64,000 nt of DNA from Flavobacterium laiguense (GCF_003097655.1 NZ_QCZH01000005.1:62001-126000), one strand, 5' to 3'. Positions 10,331-19,807 are shown, counted from the stretch's first letter. Numbers and translations are program-made. Notes: generated from the letters alone by a model not told the origin.

Positions 10331-10522
10331 ATGAAACAATCAGAAATAAAAGATCTTTCTGCAGCGGAGTTGCAAGAAAAACTTAGCCAGACTAAGAAGG
10401 CATATGCCGACCTGAAAATGGCTCACGCTATTTCACCAATTGAGAACCCACTTCAAATTAGAGGTGTAAGAAGAACAGTTGCAAGATTAGCTACGGAACT
10501 TACTAAAAGAGAATTACAATAA
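10331..10522 (+). CDS. rpmC: Ribosomal protein L29
   Basis: L29 borders the tunnel exit next to L23. The start is taken at ATG 10331 (MKQSEIKDLSAAELQEKL), giving 63 residues, the usual length. An upstream in-frame start at 10295 would lie inside rplP and add 12 residues without family support. Two helices with the QIRGVRRTVARLATEL segment match the family. Confidence 0.96.
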   Translation: MKQSEIKDLSAAELQEKLSQTKKAYADLKMAHAISPIENPLQIRGVRRTVARLATELTKRELQ

Positions 10523-10534
10523 TTCTGCTGAAAG

Positions 10535-10795
10535 ATGGAAGAAAAAAGAAATTTAAGAAAAGAAAGAGTTGGGGTTGTTACTTCAAACAAAATGGATAAA
10601 TCCATTGTAGTTGCTCAAGTAACAAAAGTTAAACACCCATTATACGGTAAGTTCGTGTTGAAAACAAAGAAATTTGTGGCACATGACGAAACAAACGACT
10701 GTAACATAGGAGATACTGTAAGAATTAGCGAAACGCGTCCTTTAAGTAAATCAAAATGTTGGAGATTAGTTGAAATCCTAGAAAGAGCTAAATAA
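10535..10795 (+). CDS. rpsQ: Ribosomal protein S17
   Basis: S17 is an early-binding 16S rRNA protein with an OB fold. The 86 residues include [17 protein letters not shown] (about 11-27), HPLYGKFV and [17 protein letters not shown] (about 61-77), all typical. It precedes rplN by only 2 nt. Confidence 0.97.
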   Translation: MEEKRNLRKERVGVVTSNKMDKSIVVAQVTKVKHPLYGKFVLKTKKFVAHDETNDCNIGDTVRISETRPLSKSKCWRLVEILERAK

Positions 10796-10797
10796 TT

Positions 10798-11166
10798 ATG
10801 GTACAACAAGAATCAAGACTAAAAGTAGCAGATAACACGGGAGCAAAAGAAGTTTTAACTATCCGTGTTTTAGGAGGTACCAAAAGAAGGTATGCCTCTG
10901 TTGGAGACAAGATTGTAGTTTCTATCAAAGATACAGCACCTAACGGAAGCGTTAAAAAAGGAGCTGTTTCAACTGCAGTTGTTGTACGTACCAAAAAAGA
11001 AGTGAGAAGAGCTGATGGTTCTTATATCCGTTTCGATGATAATGCATGTGTTCTTTTGAATGCTGCAGGGGAAATGAGAGGAACTCGTGTTTTTGGTCCG
11101 GTAGCAAGAGAACTTCGTGAAAAACAATTCATGAAAATTGTATCATTAGCACCAGAAGTGCTTTAA
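10798..11166 (+). CDS. rplN: Ribosomal protein L14
   Basis: L14 takes part in the B8 bridge and is the binding site of the silencing factor RsfS. The 122 residues begin [17 protein letters not shown] and contain the family pattern [20 protein letters not shown] and RPDG-like [17 protein letters not shown]. Length is canonical (122). Confidence 0.98.
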   Translation: MVQQESRLKVADNTGAKEVLTIRVLGGTKRRYASVGDKIVVSIKDTAPNGSVKKGAVSTAVVVRTKKEVRRADGSYIRFDDNACVLLNAAGEMRGTRVFGPVARELREKQFMKIVSLAPEVL

Positions 11167-11177
11167 TTCGTTTTAAG

Positions 11178-11492
11178 ATGATAAAGCTAAAAATAAAATC
11201 AGGAGACATTGTAAGAGTAATTGCTGGAGACCACAAAGGTGCTGAAGGTAAAGTATTACGTGTGTACCGTGAGAAAAACAAAGCAATTGTTGAAGGTGTA
11301 AACATGGTTTCTAAACATACGAAACCTAGTGCAAAAAGCCCTCAAGGTGGTATTGTAAAGAAAGAAGCTCAGATTCAAATTTCGAACATCTCTCTAATTG
11401 ATCCTAAAACTAAGGAAGCAACAAGAGTGGGTATCAGAGTTGAAGGAGATAAGAAAGTAAGATTTTCAAAAAAATCTAATCAAGTACTATAG
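11178..11492 (+). CDS. rplX: Ribosomal protein L24
   Basis: L24 is one of the two initiators of 50S assembly. The 104 residues carry a KOW motif ([20 protein letters not shown], about 9-28) and the [18 protein letters not shown] loop. It lies 11 nt after rplN and 2 nt before rplE. Confidence 0.97.
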   Translation: MIKLKIKSGDIVRVIAGDHKGAEGKVLRVYREKNKAIVEGVNMVSKHTKPSAKSPQGGIVKKEAQIQISNISLIDPKTKEATRVGIRVEGDKKVRFSKKSNQVL

Positions 11493-11494
11493 TA

Positions 11495-12046
11495 ATGGCA
11501 TATATACCTAGACTAAAAGAAGAATATAAGAGTAGAGTTATCTCTGCTCTTAAAGAAGAATTCGGTTACACAAACGTAATGCAAGTTCCTAAATTGGAAA
11601 AAATCGTTTTGAGTAAAGGAGTTGGTGCAGCAGTATCTGATAAAAAATTGATTGACTATGCAGTTGATGAATTAACAAAGATTACTGGACAAAAAGCAGT
11701 ATCTACAATTTCAAAGAAAGACGTTGCGTCTTTCAAATTGAGAAAAGGGATGCCTATTGGAGCAAAAGTTACTTTGCGTGGAGAAAGAATGTATGAGTTT
11801 TTAGATAGACTTATTACTTCAGCTTTACCACGTGTTAGAGACTTCAGTGGTATTAAAGCTACTGGTTTTGACGGTAGAGGAAACTATAATCTTGGTGTTT
11901 TAGAACAAATCATTTTCCCTGAAATTGATATTGATAAAGTAAATAAAATATCTGGAATGGACATTTCTTTTGTTACTACTGCTAAAACAGATAAAGAAGC
12001 AAAGTCATTGTTGGCTGAATTAGGTTTACCTTTTAAAAAGAATTAA
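11495..12046 (+). CDS. rplE: Ribosomal protein L5
   Basis: L5 binds 5S rRNA and contacts P-site tRNA. The 183 residues include [14 protein letters not shown] (about 32-45), [16 protein letters not shown] and [20 protein letters not shown] (about 113-132), the family signature. It begins 2 nt after rplX. Confidence 0.98.
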   Translation: MAYIPRLKEEYKSRVISALKEEFGYTNVMQVPKLEKIVLSKGVGAAVSDKKLIDYAVDELTKITGQKAVSTISKKDVASFKLRKGMPIGAKVTLRGERMYEFLDRLITSALPRVRDFSGIKATGFDGRGNYNLGVLEQIIFPEIDIDKVNKISGMDISFVTTAKTDKEAKSLLAELGLPFKKN

Positions 12047-12049
12047 GAT

Positions 12050-12319
12050 ATGGCTAAAGAATCAATGAAAGCCCGTGAGGTTAAGAGAGAAAAAACGGTA
12101 GTAAAGTATGCTGAGAAAAGAAAAGCTTTGTTAGAAGCTGGAGATTTCGTAGGTTTGCAAAAATTACCGAAAAATGCTTCGCCAGTTCGTTTGCACAATC
12201 GTTGTAAATTAACAGGTAGACCAAGAGGGTATATGCGTCAATTCGGTATTTCACGTGTAACATTCCGTGAGATGGCTAACAATGGATTGATACCAGGTGT
12301 TAAAAAAGCATCTTGGTAG
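12050..12319 (+). CDS. rpsN: Ribosomal protein S14, zinc-free form
   Basis: S14 sits in the 30S head. The 89-residue protein contains [23 protein letters not shown] (about 47-69), the family signature. It has only one cysteine in this part, so it is the long form without the zinc ribbon (CXXC pairs are absent), which does not need zinc. It begins 3 nt after rplE. The following gap of 103 nt to rpsH is unusually long for this operon and contains two hairpins. Confidence 0.97.
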   Translation: MAKESMKAREVKREKTVVKYAEKRKALLEAGDFVGLQKLPKNASPVRLHNRCKLTGRPRGYMRQFGISRVTFREMANNGLIPGVKKASW

Positions 12320-12328
12320 AAAAATATT

Positions 12329-12355
12329 CAGACGCGAGTAATCGCGTCTGTTTTT
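12329..12355 (+). terminator. Terminator-like hairpin inside the spc operon
   Basis: CAGACGCGA (12329-12337) and TCGCGTCTG (12342-12350) pair perfectly over 9 bp around a GTAA tetraloop of the GNRA type, and five T residues follow directly. It lies between rpsN and rpsH, where the operon must be read through, so it may act as an attenuator or protein-binding site. Confidence 0.65.
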
Positions 12356-12378
12356 CACATTTATAAACTGGTTTCAGG

Positions 12379-12398
12379 TTCGATTACGTTTAATCGAA
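12379..12398 (+). other. Second hairpin before rpsH
   Basis: TTCGATTA (12379-12386) pairs perfectly with TAATCGAA (12391-12398) around CGTT, ending 24 nt before the rpsH ATG. With the preceding hairpin it makes most of the rpsN-rpsH spacer structured. Confidence 0.5.
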
Positions 12399-12422
12399 AA
12401 CCGTTACCGCAAATCAATACTT

Positions 12423-12821
12423 ATGTATACAGATCCTATTGCAGATTATTTGACGAGAGTTAGAAACGCTGTGGCTGCAAACCACAAAGTTGTCGAAATT
12501 CCAGCATCTAATCTAAAAAAAGAAATAACAAAGATCTTATTTGATCAAGGTTATATCTTAAGTTACAAATTTGAAGACAACGCTGTTCAGGGTTCAATCA
12601 AAATCGCTTTGAAGTATGATAAAGATACTAAAGAGTCAGTAATTAAAGATATCCAAAGAATTAGTAAACCAGGTTTACGTAAATATTCAGGTTCTTCAAA
12701 CATTCCTAGAATCCTTAACGGATTAGGAATTGCTATTGTTTCTACTTCTAAAGGTTTAATGACTGGAAAGAAAGCTAGACAATTGAATGTTGGTGGCGAA
12801 GTAATTTGTTACGTATACTAA
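12423..12821 (+). CDS. rpsH: Ribosomal protein S8
   Basis: S8 binds helix 21 of 16S rRNA and in E. coli represses the spc operon by binding its mRNA. The 132 residues include [13 protein letters not shown] (about 4-16), the C-terminal [15 protein letters not shown] and [20 protein letters not shown] (about 100-119). The upstream spacer is long and structured, which would suit autoregulation, but the fold has not been compared with helix 21. Confidence 0.98.
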   Translation: MYTDPIADYLTRVRNAVAANHKVVEIPASNLKKEITKILFDQGYILSYKFEDNAVQGSIKIALKYDKDTKESVIKDIQRISKPGLRKYSGSSNIPRILNGLGIAIVSTSKGLMTGKKARQLNVGGEVICYVY

Positions 12822-12839
12822 TTTTAAAGACTATATAAG

Positions 12840-13382
12840 ATGTCAAGAATAGGTAAAAGCCCAGTAACAATACCAGCTGGAGTAACTGTTTCGGTTGCTG
12901 ATGGTATTATTACGGTAAAAGGAAAAAATGGTCAACTAACACAGGAGTTTTCGGACGTAACTGTAACAGTTGAAGGAGATCTAGTTCAAGTGAATAGATC
13001 ATCTGATCACAAAGACCAAAGAGCAAAACACGGATTGTACAGATCTTTAATCAATAACATGATTATCGGTGTAACAGAAGGTTTTACAAAATCTTTAGAA
13101 TTGGTAGGAGTTGGTTATAGAGCTTCAAATCAAGGACAAAAATTAGATTTAGCACTTGGTTATTCTCACAATATTGTTTTAGAAGTAGCTCCTGAGGTAA
13201 CTCTTGAAACTATATCTGAAAAAGGTAAAAACCCAATTGTGAAATTAACATCATTAGATAAACAACTTTTAGGTCAAGTAGCGGCAAAAATTAGAGGTTT
13301 CCGTAAGCCTGAGCCGTACAAAGGAAAAGGTGTTAAATTTGTAGGTGAAGTATTAAGAAGAAAAGCAGGTAAATCAGCTTAA
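12840..13382 (+). CDS. rplF: Ribosomal protein L6
   Basis: L6 lies near the sarcin-ricin loop, where translation GTPases bind. The 180 residues begin [15 protein letters not shown] and hold the conserved [10 protein letters not shown] (about 87-96) and [13 protein letters not shown] near the C-terminus. It starts 18 nt after rpsH and precedes rplR by 11 nt. Confidence 0.98.
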   Translation: MSRIGKSPVTIPAGVTVSVADGIITVKGKNGQLTQEFSDVTVTVEGDLVQVNRSSDHKDQRAKHGLYRSLINNMIIGVTEGFTKSLELVGVGYRASNQGQKLDLALGYSHNIVLEVAPEVTLETISEKGKNPIVKLTSLDKQLLGQVAAKIRGFRKPEPYKGKGVKFVGEVLRRKAGKSA

Positions 13383-13393
13383 AAAATAACATT

Positions 13394-13744
13394 ATGTCAT
13401 TAACAAAACCTGAAAGAAGACAAAGAATTAGATTCAGAATTAGAAAAACGATCAGTGGTACTGCTACTAATCCAAGACTATCTGTTTTTAGAAGTAATAA
13501 AGAAATTTACGCTCAACTTATTGATGATGTAAATGGAGTTACTTTATTGGCTGCTTCTTCAAGAGAAAAAGAAATAGGAAAAGGTACGAACATTGAAGTG
13601 GCAACTGCAGTTGGGAAACTAGTAGCAGAAAAAGCTTTGAAAGCTGGTATAGATGTTGTAACATTCGATAGAGGAGGTTATTTATATCACGGTCGTATTA
13701 AATCATTAGCAGAAGGCGCGAGAGCGGCTGGACTTAAATTCTAA
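13394..13744 (+). CDS. rplR: Ribosomal protein L18
   Basis: L18 brings 5S rRNA into the 50S subunit together with L5. The 116 residues carry [18 protein letters not shown] (about 28-45) and the C-terminal [20 protein letters not shown]. Spacing to rpsE is 6 nt. Confidence 0.98.
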   Translation: MSLTKPERRQRIRFRIRKTISGTATNPRLSVFRSNKEIYAQLIDDVNGVTLLAASSREKEIGKGTNIEVATAVGKLVAEKALKAGIDVVTFDRGGYLYHGRIKSLAEGARAAGLKF

Positions 13745-13750
13745 TATAGT

Positions 13751-14278
13751 ATGTCTAATAGTAAATACAAGAATGTAGAGCTAGTAAAACCAAGTGGTCT
13801 TGAATTAAAAGATCGTTTGGTAAGTGTAAATCGTGTTACTAAAGTTACAAAGGGTGGTAGAGCTTTTGGTTTTTCTGCTATTGTAGTTGTAGGTGATGAG
13901 AATGGAGTAGTTGGACACGGATTAGGAAAATCTAAAGACGTTTCTGAAGCAATTGCGAAAGCAGTAGAAGATGCAAAGAAAAATCTAGTAAAAATTCCTT
14001 TGAATGGTCAATCTGTTCCTCACGAACAAAAAGGTAAATTTGGTGGTGCACGTGTATTTTTAATTCCTGCCTCTCATGGTACAGGAGTTATTGCTGGTGG
14101 AGCTGTTCGTTCAGTTCTTGAATCAGTAGGAATTCATGATGTATTATCTAAATCACAAGGATCTTCAAATCCTCACAACGTAGTAAAAGCAACTTTTGAT
14201 GCTTTATTACAAATGAGAAGTGCTTATACTGTTGCAAAACAAAGAGGCGTTTCTTTAGAAAAAGTTTTTAAAGGTTAA
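13751..14278 (+). CDS. rpsE: Ribosomal protein S5
   Basis: S5 supports decoding fidelity and the mRNA entry helicase. The 175 residues have the N-terminal dsRNA-binding-like half with [19 protein letters not shown] (about 27-45), the loop in which spectinomycin-resistance changes occur in other species, and the signature [14 protein letters not shown]. The C-terminal half contains [16 protein letters not shown]. Confidence 0.98.
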   Translation: MSNSKYKNVELVKPSGLELKDRLVSVNRVTKVTKGGRAFGFSAIVVVGDENGVVGHGLGKSKDVSEAIAKAVEDAKKNLVKIPLNGQSVPHEQKGKFGGARVFLIPASHGTGVIAGGAVRSVLESVGIHDVLSKSQGSSNPHNVVKATFDALLQMRSAYTVAKQRGVSLEKVFKG

Positions 14279-14290
14279 TTCAAGGAAATT

Positions 14291-14473
14291 ATGGCTAAAT
14301 TATTAGTAAAACAAGTTAGAAGCAAAATCAACTGTCCTCTTACACAAAAAAGAGGTTTGGAAGCTTTAGGTCTACGTAAAATGGGACAAGTTGTAGAGCA
14401 TGATTCAAATCCTACAATCCTTGGGATGATAAATAAAGTTAAACACTTAGTTTCTGTTGAAGAAGCTAAATAA
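14291..14473 (+). CDS. rpmD: Ribosomal protein L30
   Basis: L30 is a small peripheral 50S protein. The 60 residues contain the ferredoxin-like core [20 protein letters not shown] (about 13-32) and [20 protein letters not shown], typical of the bacterial family. It lies between rpsE (12 nt) and rplO (11 nt). Confidence 0.97.
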   Translation: MAKLLVKQVRSKINCPLTQKRGLEALGLRKMGQVVEHDSNPTILGMINKVKHLVSVEEAK

Positions 14474-14484
14474 CAAATACTGTT

Positions 14485-14937
14485 ATGAATTTAAGTAACT
14501 TACAACCTGCTGAGGGTTCTACACACAATCAAAATAAAAGATTAGGTAGAGGAGAAGGTTCTGGAAAAGGTGGTACTTCTGCAAGAGGTCACAAAGGAGC
14601 AAAATCTCGTTCTGGTTATTCTAAAAAGATTGGTTTTGAAGGTGGGCAAATGCCGCTTCAAAGACGTGTGCCTAAGTTTGGTTTCACGAACATCAATCGT
14701 AAAGAATACGAAGGTGTTAATCTTGATACTCTTCAATTATTAGTTGATAATGGAGTAATTACAGATGCTGTTGATATGACAGTTTATGTAGCTAATCGTC
14801 TTGCTACCAAAAATGAAATCGTTAAGATTTTAGGTAGAGGAGAATTGACAGCAAAATTAAAAGTAACTGCTCACAAATTTACTGCTACTGCAAAAGCCGC
14901 TATTGAAGCTGCTGGTGGAGAGGCTGTAATCATGTAA
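14485..14937 (+). CDS. rplO: Ribosomal protein L15
   Basis: L15 is an assembly protein with an extended N-terminal arm. The 150 residues begin MNLSNLQPAEGSTHNQNKR and have the glycine-rich GRGEGSGKGGTSARGHKGAK (about 22-41) and FEGGQMPLQRRVPKFGF (about 51-67). secY follows 13 nt later, the same order as in most bacteria. Confidence 0.98.
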   Translation: MNLSNLQPAEGSTHNQNKRLGRGEGSGKGGTSARGHKGAKSRSGYSKKIGFEGGQMPLQRRVPKFGFTNINRKEYEGVNLDTLQLLVDNGVITDAVDMTVYVANRLATKNEIVKILGRGELTAKLKVTAHKFTATAKAAIEAAGGEAVIM

Positions 14938-14950
14938 TTTTTCAATTAAG

Positions 14951-16297
14951 ATGAAGAAATTTATTGAATCAATAAGTAATGTTTGGAAAATAGAAGAACT
15001 AAAAAATAGAATTCTTATTACTTTAGGTCTACTTCTTGTTTATCGTTTTGGTGCTCAAGTTACGCTTCCTGGAATTGACGCAACTCAATTGACTGGATTA
15101 GCGGGACAAACCAAAGATGGATTAGGATCTATTCTAGACATGTTTACCGGAGGTGCATTTTCTAAAGCTTCAGTTTTTGCTTTAGGAATAATGCCTTATA
15201 TTTCTGCATCTATTGTTGTTCAACTTATGGGAATTGCGATTCCTTACTTGCAAAAACTACAAAGTGATGGGGAAAGTGGTAGAAAAAAAATCAATCAAAT
15301 TACCCGTTGGTTAACTATCGTTATAACTTTAGTACAAGGACCAACTTATATCTACAATCTTTACAGAACTTTACCTAGTTCAGCTTTTATTTTAGGGTTT
15401 AACTCTTTCGAATTCTTGTTTTCTTCAGTGGTTATCTTGGTTACTGGTACAATTTTTGCCATGTGGTTAGGAGAAAAAATTACTGATAAAGGAATTGGAA
15501 ACGGAATTTCCCTTTTGATAATGGTTGGTATTTTGGCTAGGTTGCCACAAGCTTTCATTCAAGAATTTACGACAAGAGTTACTAATAACAATGGTGGACC
15601 AATGTTATTGGTTATTGAAATCATTATTTGGTTGCTTGTTATTATTTCTTGTGTTTTGTTAGTTATGGCTATTAGAAAAATTCCAGTGCAGTATGCTCGT
15701 CGTACTACTTCTGGTGATTTCGAACAAGATATGATGGGTGGTAACAGACAATGGATTCCATTAAAGCTTAATGCATCTGGTGTAATGCCAATTATATTTG
15801 CACAAGCAATTATGTTTATTCCTGCTGCTGTTGCTGGTTTGTCTAAATCAGATGCATCTCAATCTATTGTCGGAGCTTTTAGTAACATGTTTGGATTTTG
15901 GTATAATTTAGTTTTTGCAACTTTGATAGTTGTATTTACTTTCTTTTATACTGCAATTACAGTGCCTACTAACAAGATGTCTGATGATTTAAAGAGAAGT
16001 GGTGGTTTCATACCAGGTGTAAGACCAGGTGTTGAGACTTCAGATTATCTTGATAAAGTGATGTCTTTAATAACTTTTCCAGGATCTTTATTTCTTGCTT
16101 TGATAGCTGTGTTCCCAGCAATTGTTGTAAGTCTTATGGATGTTCAACAATCTTGGGCTATGTTTTTTGGAGGGACTTCATTGATAATTATGGTTGGAGT
16201 TGCAATAGATACGATTCAACAAATTAATTCATACTTGTTAAACAAACATTATGACGGTTTGATGAAGAGTGGTAAAAATAGAAAAGCAGTAGCTTAA
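14951..16297 (+). CDS. secY: Preprotein translocase subunit SecY
   Basis: SecY is the channel of the Sec translocon in the inner membrane, working with SecE, SecG and SecA. The 448 residues contain ten predicted membrane segments, starting with ILITLGLLLVYRFGAQVTLPG (about 23-43). The plug-side segment SIVVQLMGIAIPYLQKLQ and the cytoplasmic loop with NKMSDDLKRSGGFIPGVRPG, important for SecA and ribosome contact, are visible. It lies between rplO and infA. Confidence 0.98.
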   Translation: MKKFIESISNVWKIEELKNRILITLGLLLVYRFGAQVTLPGIDATQLTGLAGQTKDGLGSILDMFTGGAFSKASVFALGIMPYISASIVVQLMGIAIPYLQKLQSDGESGRKKINQITRWLTIVITLVQGPTYIYNLYRTLPSSAFILGFNSFEFLFSSVVILVTGTIFAMWLGEKITDKGIGNGISLLIMVGILARLPQAFIQEFTTRVTNNNGGPMLLVIEIIIWLLVIISCVLLVMAIRKIPVQYARRTTSGDFEQDMMGGNRQWIPLKLNASGVMPIIFAQAIMFIPAAVAGLSKSDASQSIVGAFSNMFGFWYNLVFATLIVVFTFFYTAITVPTNKMSDDLKRSGGFIPGVRPGVETSDYLDKVMSLITFPGSLFLALIAVFPAIVVSLMDVQQSWAMFFGGTSLIIMVGVAIDTIQQINSYLLNKHYDGLMKSGKNRKAVA

Positions 16298-16300
16298 CTT

Positions 16301-16516
16301 ATGGCAAAACAATCAGCAATAGAACAAGACGGATCTATCATCGAAGCATTATCAAATGCGATGTTCCGTGTAGAGTTAGAAAATGGACATATCGTAATTG
16401 CTCATATTTCTGGAAAGATGCGTATGCATTACATCAAATTATTACCTGGTGATAAAGTGAAACTAGAAATGAGTCCTTATGACTTGTCAAAAGCAAGAAT
16501 TACTTATAGATATTAA
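16301..16516 (+). CDS. infA: Translation initiation factor IF-1
   Basis: IF-1 occupies the A-site during initiation. The 71-residue protein is a single OB fold: it starts [20 protein letters not shown], then [10 protein letters not shown] (about 21-30), [19 protein letters not shown] and RITYRY at the end. It begins 3 nt after the secY stop and precedes rpmJ by 12 nt. Confidence 0.97.
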   Translation: MAKQSAIEQDGSIIEALSNAMFRVELENGHIVIAHISGKMRMHYIKLLPGDKVKLEMSPYDLSKARITYRY

Positions 16517-16528
16517 AGGATATTCACT

Positions 16529-16645
16529 ATGAAAGTTAGAGCATCAGTAAAAAAGAGAAGTCCCGAGTGCAAAATTGTGCGTAGAAAAGGGAGATTGTAC
16601 GTAATAAACAAAAAGAATCCTAGATTTAAACAAAGACAAGGATAA
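16529..16645 (+). CDS. rpmJ: Ribosomal protein L36, zinc-free form
   Basis: This 38-residue protein begins [20 protein letters not shown] and ends NPRFKQRQG, the standard L36 frame. The zinc ligands of the C+ form (Cys11, Cys14, Cys27, His33) are reduced to Cys14 alone, with Ser11, Asn27 and Phe33 in the other places. It is therefore the zinc-independent version. It sits between infA (12 nt) and rpsM (2 nt), its normal place. Confidence 0.96.
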   Translation: MKVRASVKKRSPECKIVRRKGRLYVINKKNPRFKQRQG

Positions 16646-16647
16646 TT

Positions 16648-17022
16648 ATGGCAAGAATAGCAGGGGTAGATATCCCGAAAAATAAGAGAGGTGTTATAGC
16701 ACTTACCTACATCTTCGGATTAGGAAATAGTAGAGCAATTGAGATTTTAGAAAAAGCTCAAGTTAGCCAAGATAAAAAAGTTCAAGATTGGAATGATGAC
16801 GAGATCGGAGCAATTCGTGAGGCGGTATCAGCTTTCAAAATTGAAGGAGAATTACGTTCTGAGGTTTCTTTGAACATCAAACGTTTAATGGATATTGGTT
16901 GTTATAGAGGTATCCGTCATAGAACTGGTCTTCCATTAAGAGGACAAAGAACTAAAAACAACTCTAGAACAAGAAAAGGTAAAAGAAAAACTGTTGCTAA
17001 CAAGAAAAAAGCAACTAAATAA
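16648..17022 (+). CDS. rpsM: Ribosomal protein S13
   Basis: S13 bridges the 30S head to the 50S subunit. The 124 residues begin [19 protein letters not shown] and end in the conserved basic tail with [20 protein letters not shown] (about 88-107) and [13 protein letters not shown]. It opens the alpha-operon part of the block. Confidence 0.98.
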   Translation: MARIAGVDIPKNKRGVIALTYIFGLGNSRAIEILEKAQVSQDKKVQDWNDDEIGAIREAVSAFKIEGELRSEVSLNIKRLMDIGCYRGIRHRTGLPLRGQRTKNNSRTRKGKRKTVANKKKATK

Positions 17023-17030
17023 TAAGTAAT

Positions 17031-17414
17031 ATGGCTAAAGCAACTGCAAAAAAACGTAAAGTTATCGTTGAATCAACGGGAGAAGCTCATATTTCTGCTA
17101 CCTTCAATAACATCATCATTTCTTTGACTAACAAAAAAGGTGAAGTTATTTCTTGGTCTTCAGCTGGTAAAATGGGTTTTAGAGGTTCTAAAAAGAACAC
17201 TCCATACGCGGCTCAAATGGCAGCAGAAGATTGTAGTAAAGTAGCTCTTGAGGCTGGACTTAAAAAAGTAAAAGTGTATGTAAAAGGACCAGGAAACGGA
17301 CGTGAGTCTGCTATCCGTTCTTTGCATAACGGTGGAATTGAAGTTACAGAGATTATCGATGTTACTCCAATGCCTCACAATGGATGTCGTCCTCCAAAAA
17401 GACGTAGAGTTTAA
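17031..17414 (+). CDS. rpsK: Ribosomal protein S11
   Basis: S11 forms part of the platform and contacts mRNA near the E-site. The 127 residues include [19 protein letters not shown] (about 20-38), [20 protein letters not shown] and the C-terminal [18 protein letters not shown], the family signature. The gap to rpsD (93 nt) is longer than the neighbours and contains an inverted repeat. Confidence 0.98.
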   Translation: MAKATAKKRKVIVESTGEAHISATFNNIIISLTNKKGEVISWSSAGKMGFRGSKKNTPYAAQMAAEDCSKVALEAGLKKVKVYVKGPGNGRESAIRSLHNGGIEVTEIIDVTPMPHNGCRPPKRRRV

Positions 17415-17442
17415 TACTCAAAAATTATTATAGTATAAACCT

Positions 17443-17494
17443 AGATTGAAAAAAGATTATCGAAGGATAAGACCTGAATTCATAATCTCAATCT
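17443..17494 (+). other. Two-part stem in the rpsK-rpsD gap
   Basis: AGATTG (17443-17448) pairs with CAATCT (17489-17494), and inside it AGATTAT (17454-17460) pairs with ATAATCT (17482-17488). The asymmetric internal loop is five nucleotides on the left side only. The terminal loop is 17461-17481. The position 14 nt before the rpsD ATG suits translational control by S4, which is inference. Confidence 0.5.
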
Positions 17495-17507
17495 TAAACA
17501 ATTTAAA

Positions 17508-18113
17508 ATGGCAAGATATACTGGTCCTAGTACAAGAATCGCTCGTAAATTTGGCGAGGCAATTTTCGGAGACGATAAAGCTTTCGAAAAAAGAAATTAC
17601 CCACCTGGTCAACACGGGATGGCTAAAAAAAGAGGTAAAAAATCTGAATTTGCTGTCCAGTTAATGGAAAAGCAAAAAGCTAAATATTCTTATGGAATTT
17701 TAGAAAAACAATTCAGAGGTTTATTCAAAAAAGCATCAGCTACTAAAGGTGTTACTGGTGAAGTATTGTTACAATTGTGTGAAGCAAGATTAGATAACGT
17801 TGTTTTTAGAATGGGTATTGCTCCATCTAGAAGAGGTGCTCGTCAAATCGTTTCTCACCGTCACATTACTGTAAATGGAGAAAATGTAAATATTCCTTCT
17901 TACCACTTGAAACCAGGTGATGTAGTAGGTGTTCGTGAAAAATCTAAATCTTTAGAGGCTATCGAACGTTCTTTATCAAATTCAAGTCATGTTTATGAGT
18001 GGATTACTTGGAATAATGAAACTAAATCAGGTACTTTTGTTACTGTTCCTGCTAGACTTCAAATTCCAGAAAACATCAAAGAACAATTAATCGTAGAGTT
18101 GTACAACAAATAA
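17508..18113 (+). CDS. rpsD: Ribosomal protein S4
   Basis: S4 nucleates 30S assembly and in several bacteria regulates its own mRNA. The 201 residues begin [20 protein letters not shown] and contain the S4 RNA-binding domain with [20 protein letters not shown] (about 91-110) and [16 protein letters not shown] (about 117-132). The first region [20 protein letters not shown] is also typical. The zinc-binding cysteines of some S4 proteins are absent. Confidence 0.98.
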   Translation: MARYTGPSTRIARKFGEAIFGDDKAFEKRNYPPGQHGMAKKRGKKSEFAVQLMEKQKAKYSYGILEKQFRGLFKKASATKGVTGEVLLQLCEARLDNVVFRMGIAPSRRGARQIVSHRHITVNGENVNIPSYHLKPGDVVGVREKSKSLEAIERSLSNSSHVYEWITWNNETKSGTFVTVPARLQIPENIKEQLIVELYNK

Positions 18114-18134
18114 TAATTGACTTAGTCGAAATTT

Positions 18135-19127
18135 ATGGCAATATTTAATTTTCAGAAGCCCGATAAAGTTATCATGATCGATTCAACCGATTTTGAAGGT
18201 AAATTTGAATTTAGACCTTTAGAACCAGGTTACGGATTGACCGTTGGTAATGCACTTAGAAGAGTTTTGCTTTCAGCATTAGAAGGTTATGCAATTACAT
18301 CTGTTCGTATAGAAGGTGTAGATCATGAGTTTTCTACTATTTCAGGAGTTGTTGAGGACGTTACCGAAATTATCCTTAATCTTAAACAAGTGCGTTTCAA
18401 ACGTCAAATTGAAGATATCGATAATGAATCAGTTACTATTTCTGTTTCAGGTAAAGATCAATTAACAGCTGGTGATTTTCAAAAATTCATCTCAGGTTTT
18501 CAAGTTTTGAATCCAGAACTAGTTATCTGTAATTTAGATAGTAAAATCAAACTGAATTTCGATTTAACTATCGAAAAAGGTAGAGGATATGTTCCTGCTG
18601 AAGAGAACAAAAAACAGAATGCTGCAATAGGAACTATTTTTACTGACTCAATTTTTACTCCGGTAAAAAATGTGAAGTATGGAATTGAAAACTTCCGTGT
18701 AGAGCAAAAAACAGATTACGAAAAATTGGTTTTTGAAATAAAAACTGATGGTTCTATAAATCCTAAAGATGCTCTTACTGAAGCTGCAAAAGTTTTAATT
18801 CACCATTTCATGTTGTTTTCTGATGAAAGAATTACACTAGAGGCTGACGAAATTGCACAAACAGAATCTTATGACGAAGAGTCATTGCATATGAGACAAT
18901 TGCTTAAAACTAAGCTTGTTGATATGGATTTATCTGTAAGAGCATTAAATTGCTTGAAAGCGGCTGAAGTTGATACACTTGGTGATTTAGTATCGTTCAA
19001 CAAAAATGACCTAATGAAATTCCGTAATTTCGGTAAAAAATCTTTAACAGAACTAGATGAACTAGTAGCTATTAAGAATTTGAACTTCGGGATGGATTTG
19101 GCAAAATACAAACTAGATAAAGAATAA
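18135..19127 (+). CDS. rpoA: RNA polymerase alpha subunit
   Basis: Alpha starts RNA polymerase assembly, and its C-terminal domain contacts UP elements and activators. The 330 residues have the N-terminal dimer domain with [20 protein letters not shown] (about 29-48) and the C-terminal domain (about 250-320) with the helix-hairpin-helix segment [17 protein letters not shown] and [12 protein letters not shown]. It follows rpsD by 21 nt. A GC-rich hairpin separates it from rplQ. Confidence 0.98.
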   Translation: MAIFNFQKPDKVIMIDSTDFEGKFEFRPLEPGYGLTVGNALRRVLLSALEGYAITSVRIEGVDHEFSTISGVVEDVTEIILNLKQVRFKRQIEDIDNESVTISVSGKDQLTAGDFQKFISGFQVLNPELVICNLDSKIKLNFDLTIEKGRGYVPAEENKKQNAAIGTIFTDSIFTPVKNVKYGIENFRVEQKTDYEKLVFEIKTDGSINPKDALTEAAKVLIHHFMLFSDERITLEADEIAQTESYDEESLHMRQLLKTKLVDMDLSVRALNCLKAAEVDTLGDLVSFNKNDLMKFRNFGKKSLTELDELVAIKNLNFGMDLAKYKLDKE

Positions 19128-19133
19128 TTAAGT

Positions 19134-19150
19134 CCCCACTAAAAGTGGGG
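19134..19150 (+). other. Hairpin between rpoA and rplQ
   Basis: CCCCACT (19134-19140) and AGTGGGG (19144-19150) pair perfectly around AAA. There is no T-tract, so it is not a standard terminator. It may stabilise or process the mRNA between rpoA and rplQ. Confidence 0.5.
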
Positions 19151-19167
19151 GTTAAATTTACATAGCA

Positions 19168-19656
19168 ATGAGACACGGAAAAAAATTCAATCACTTAAGC
19201 AGACAGACTGCGCATAGAAAATCTATGTTAGCTAATATGGCTTGTTCTCTTATCGAGCACAAACGTATTAACACTACTGTTGCTAAGGCTAAAGCGCTTA
19301 AACAATTCGTTGAGCCGCTTATAACAAAATCAAAAGAAGATACAACTCACAATCGTCGTATCGTTTTTGCTTACTTACGTAGCAAATATGCAGTAACTGA
19401 CTTGTTCAGGGATGTAGCTGCTAAAGTAGGTGACCGTCCAGGTGGATACACTCGTATCATTAAAGTTGGAAATCGTTTAGGAGATAATGCTGATATGGCA
19501 ATGATCGAATTGGTAGATTTCAATGAACTTTACAACGGAGGTAAAAAAGAAGTTAAAAAAGCAAAAAGCCGTCGTGGTGGAAAAGCTAAAAAAGCGGATG
19601 AAGCTACTGAAGCTCCAGCTGCTGATGCTGAAACTACAACTGAAGCTGCTGAATAA
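19168..19656 (+). CDS. rplQ: Ribosomal protein L17 with acidic/basic tail
   Basis: L17 is a 50S protein near the tunnel exit. Residues 1 to about 120 are the core, starting [20 protein letters not shown]. The tail after about residue 125 is a low-complexity run of Lys, Ala, Glu and Thr ([20 protein letters not shown] and onwards), making the protein 162 residues against about 127 in E. coli. Such tails are seen in Bacteroidota. It is the last gene of the block, and a clear terminator follows. Confidence 0.96.
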   Translation: MRHGKKFNHLSRQTAHRKSMLANMACSLIEHKRINTTVAKAKALKQFVEPLITKSKEDTTHNRRIVFAYLRSKYAVTDLFRDVAAKVGDRPGGYTRIIKVGNRLGDNADMAMIELVDFNELYNGGKKEVKKAKSRRGGKAKKADEATEAPAADAETTTEAAE

Positions 19657-19683
19657 TTATGAAAATAATCATTCAATAATATT

Positions 19684-19719
19684 AAAGGATAAACTATTTA
19701 TAGTTTATCCTTTTTTTTT
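19684..19719 (+). terminator. Terminator of the ribosomal block
   Basis: GGATAAACTA (19687-19696) pairs with TAGTTTATCC (19701-19710) around TTTA. Three further A-T pairs and nine T residues follow. It closes the block after rplQ. Confidence 0.85.
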
Positions 19720-19807
19720 GATGTAAATAATATATTTTCTTATGTAGTACTTTAAAAAACGATTATTTTTCTTATTTTTATTGTTCAATATAAAAAACAA
19801 CATCAAT

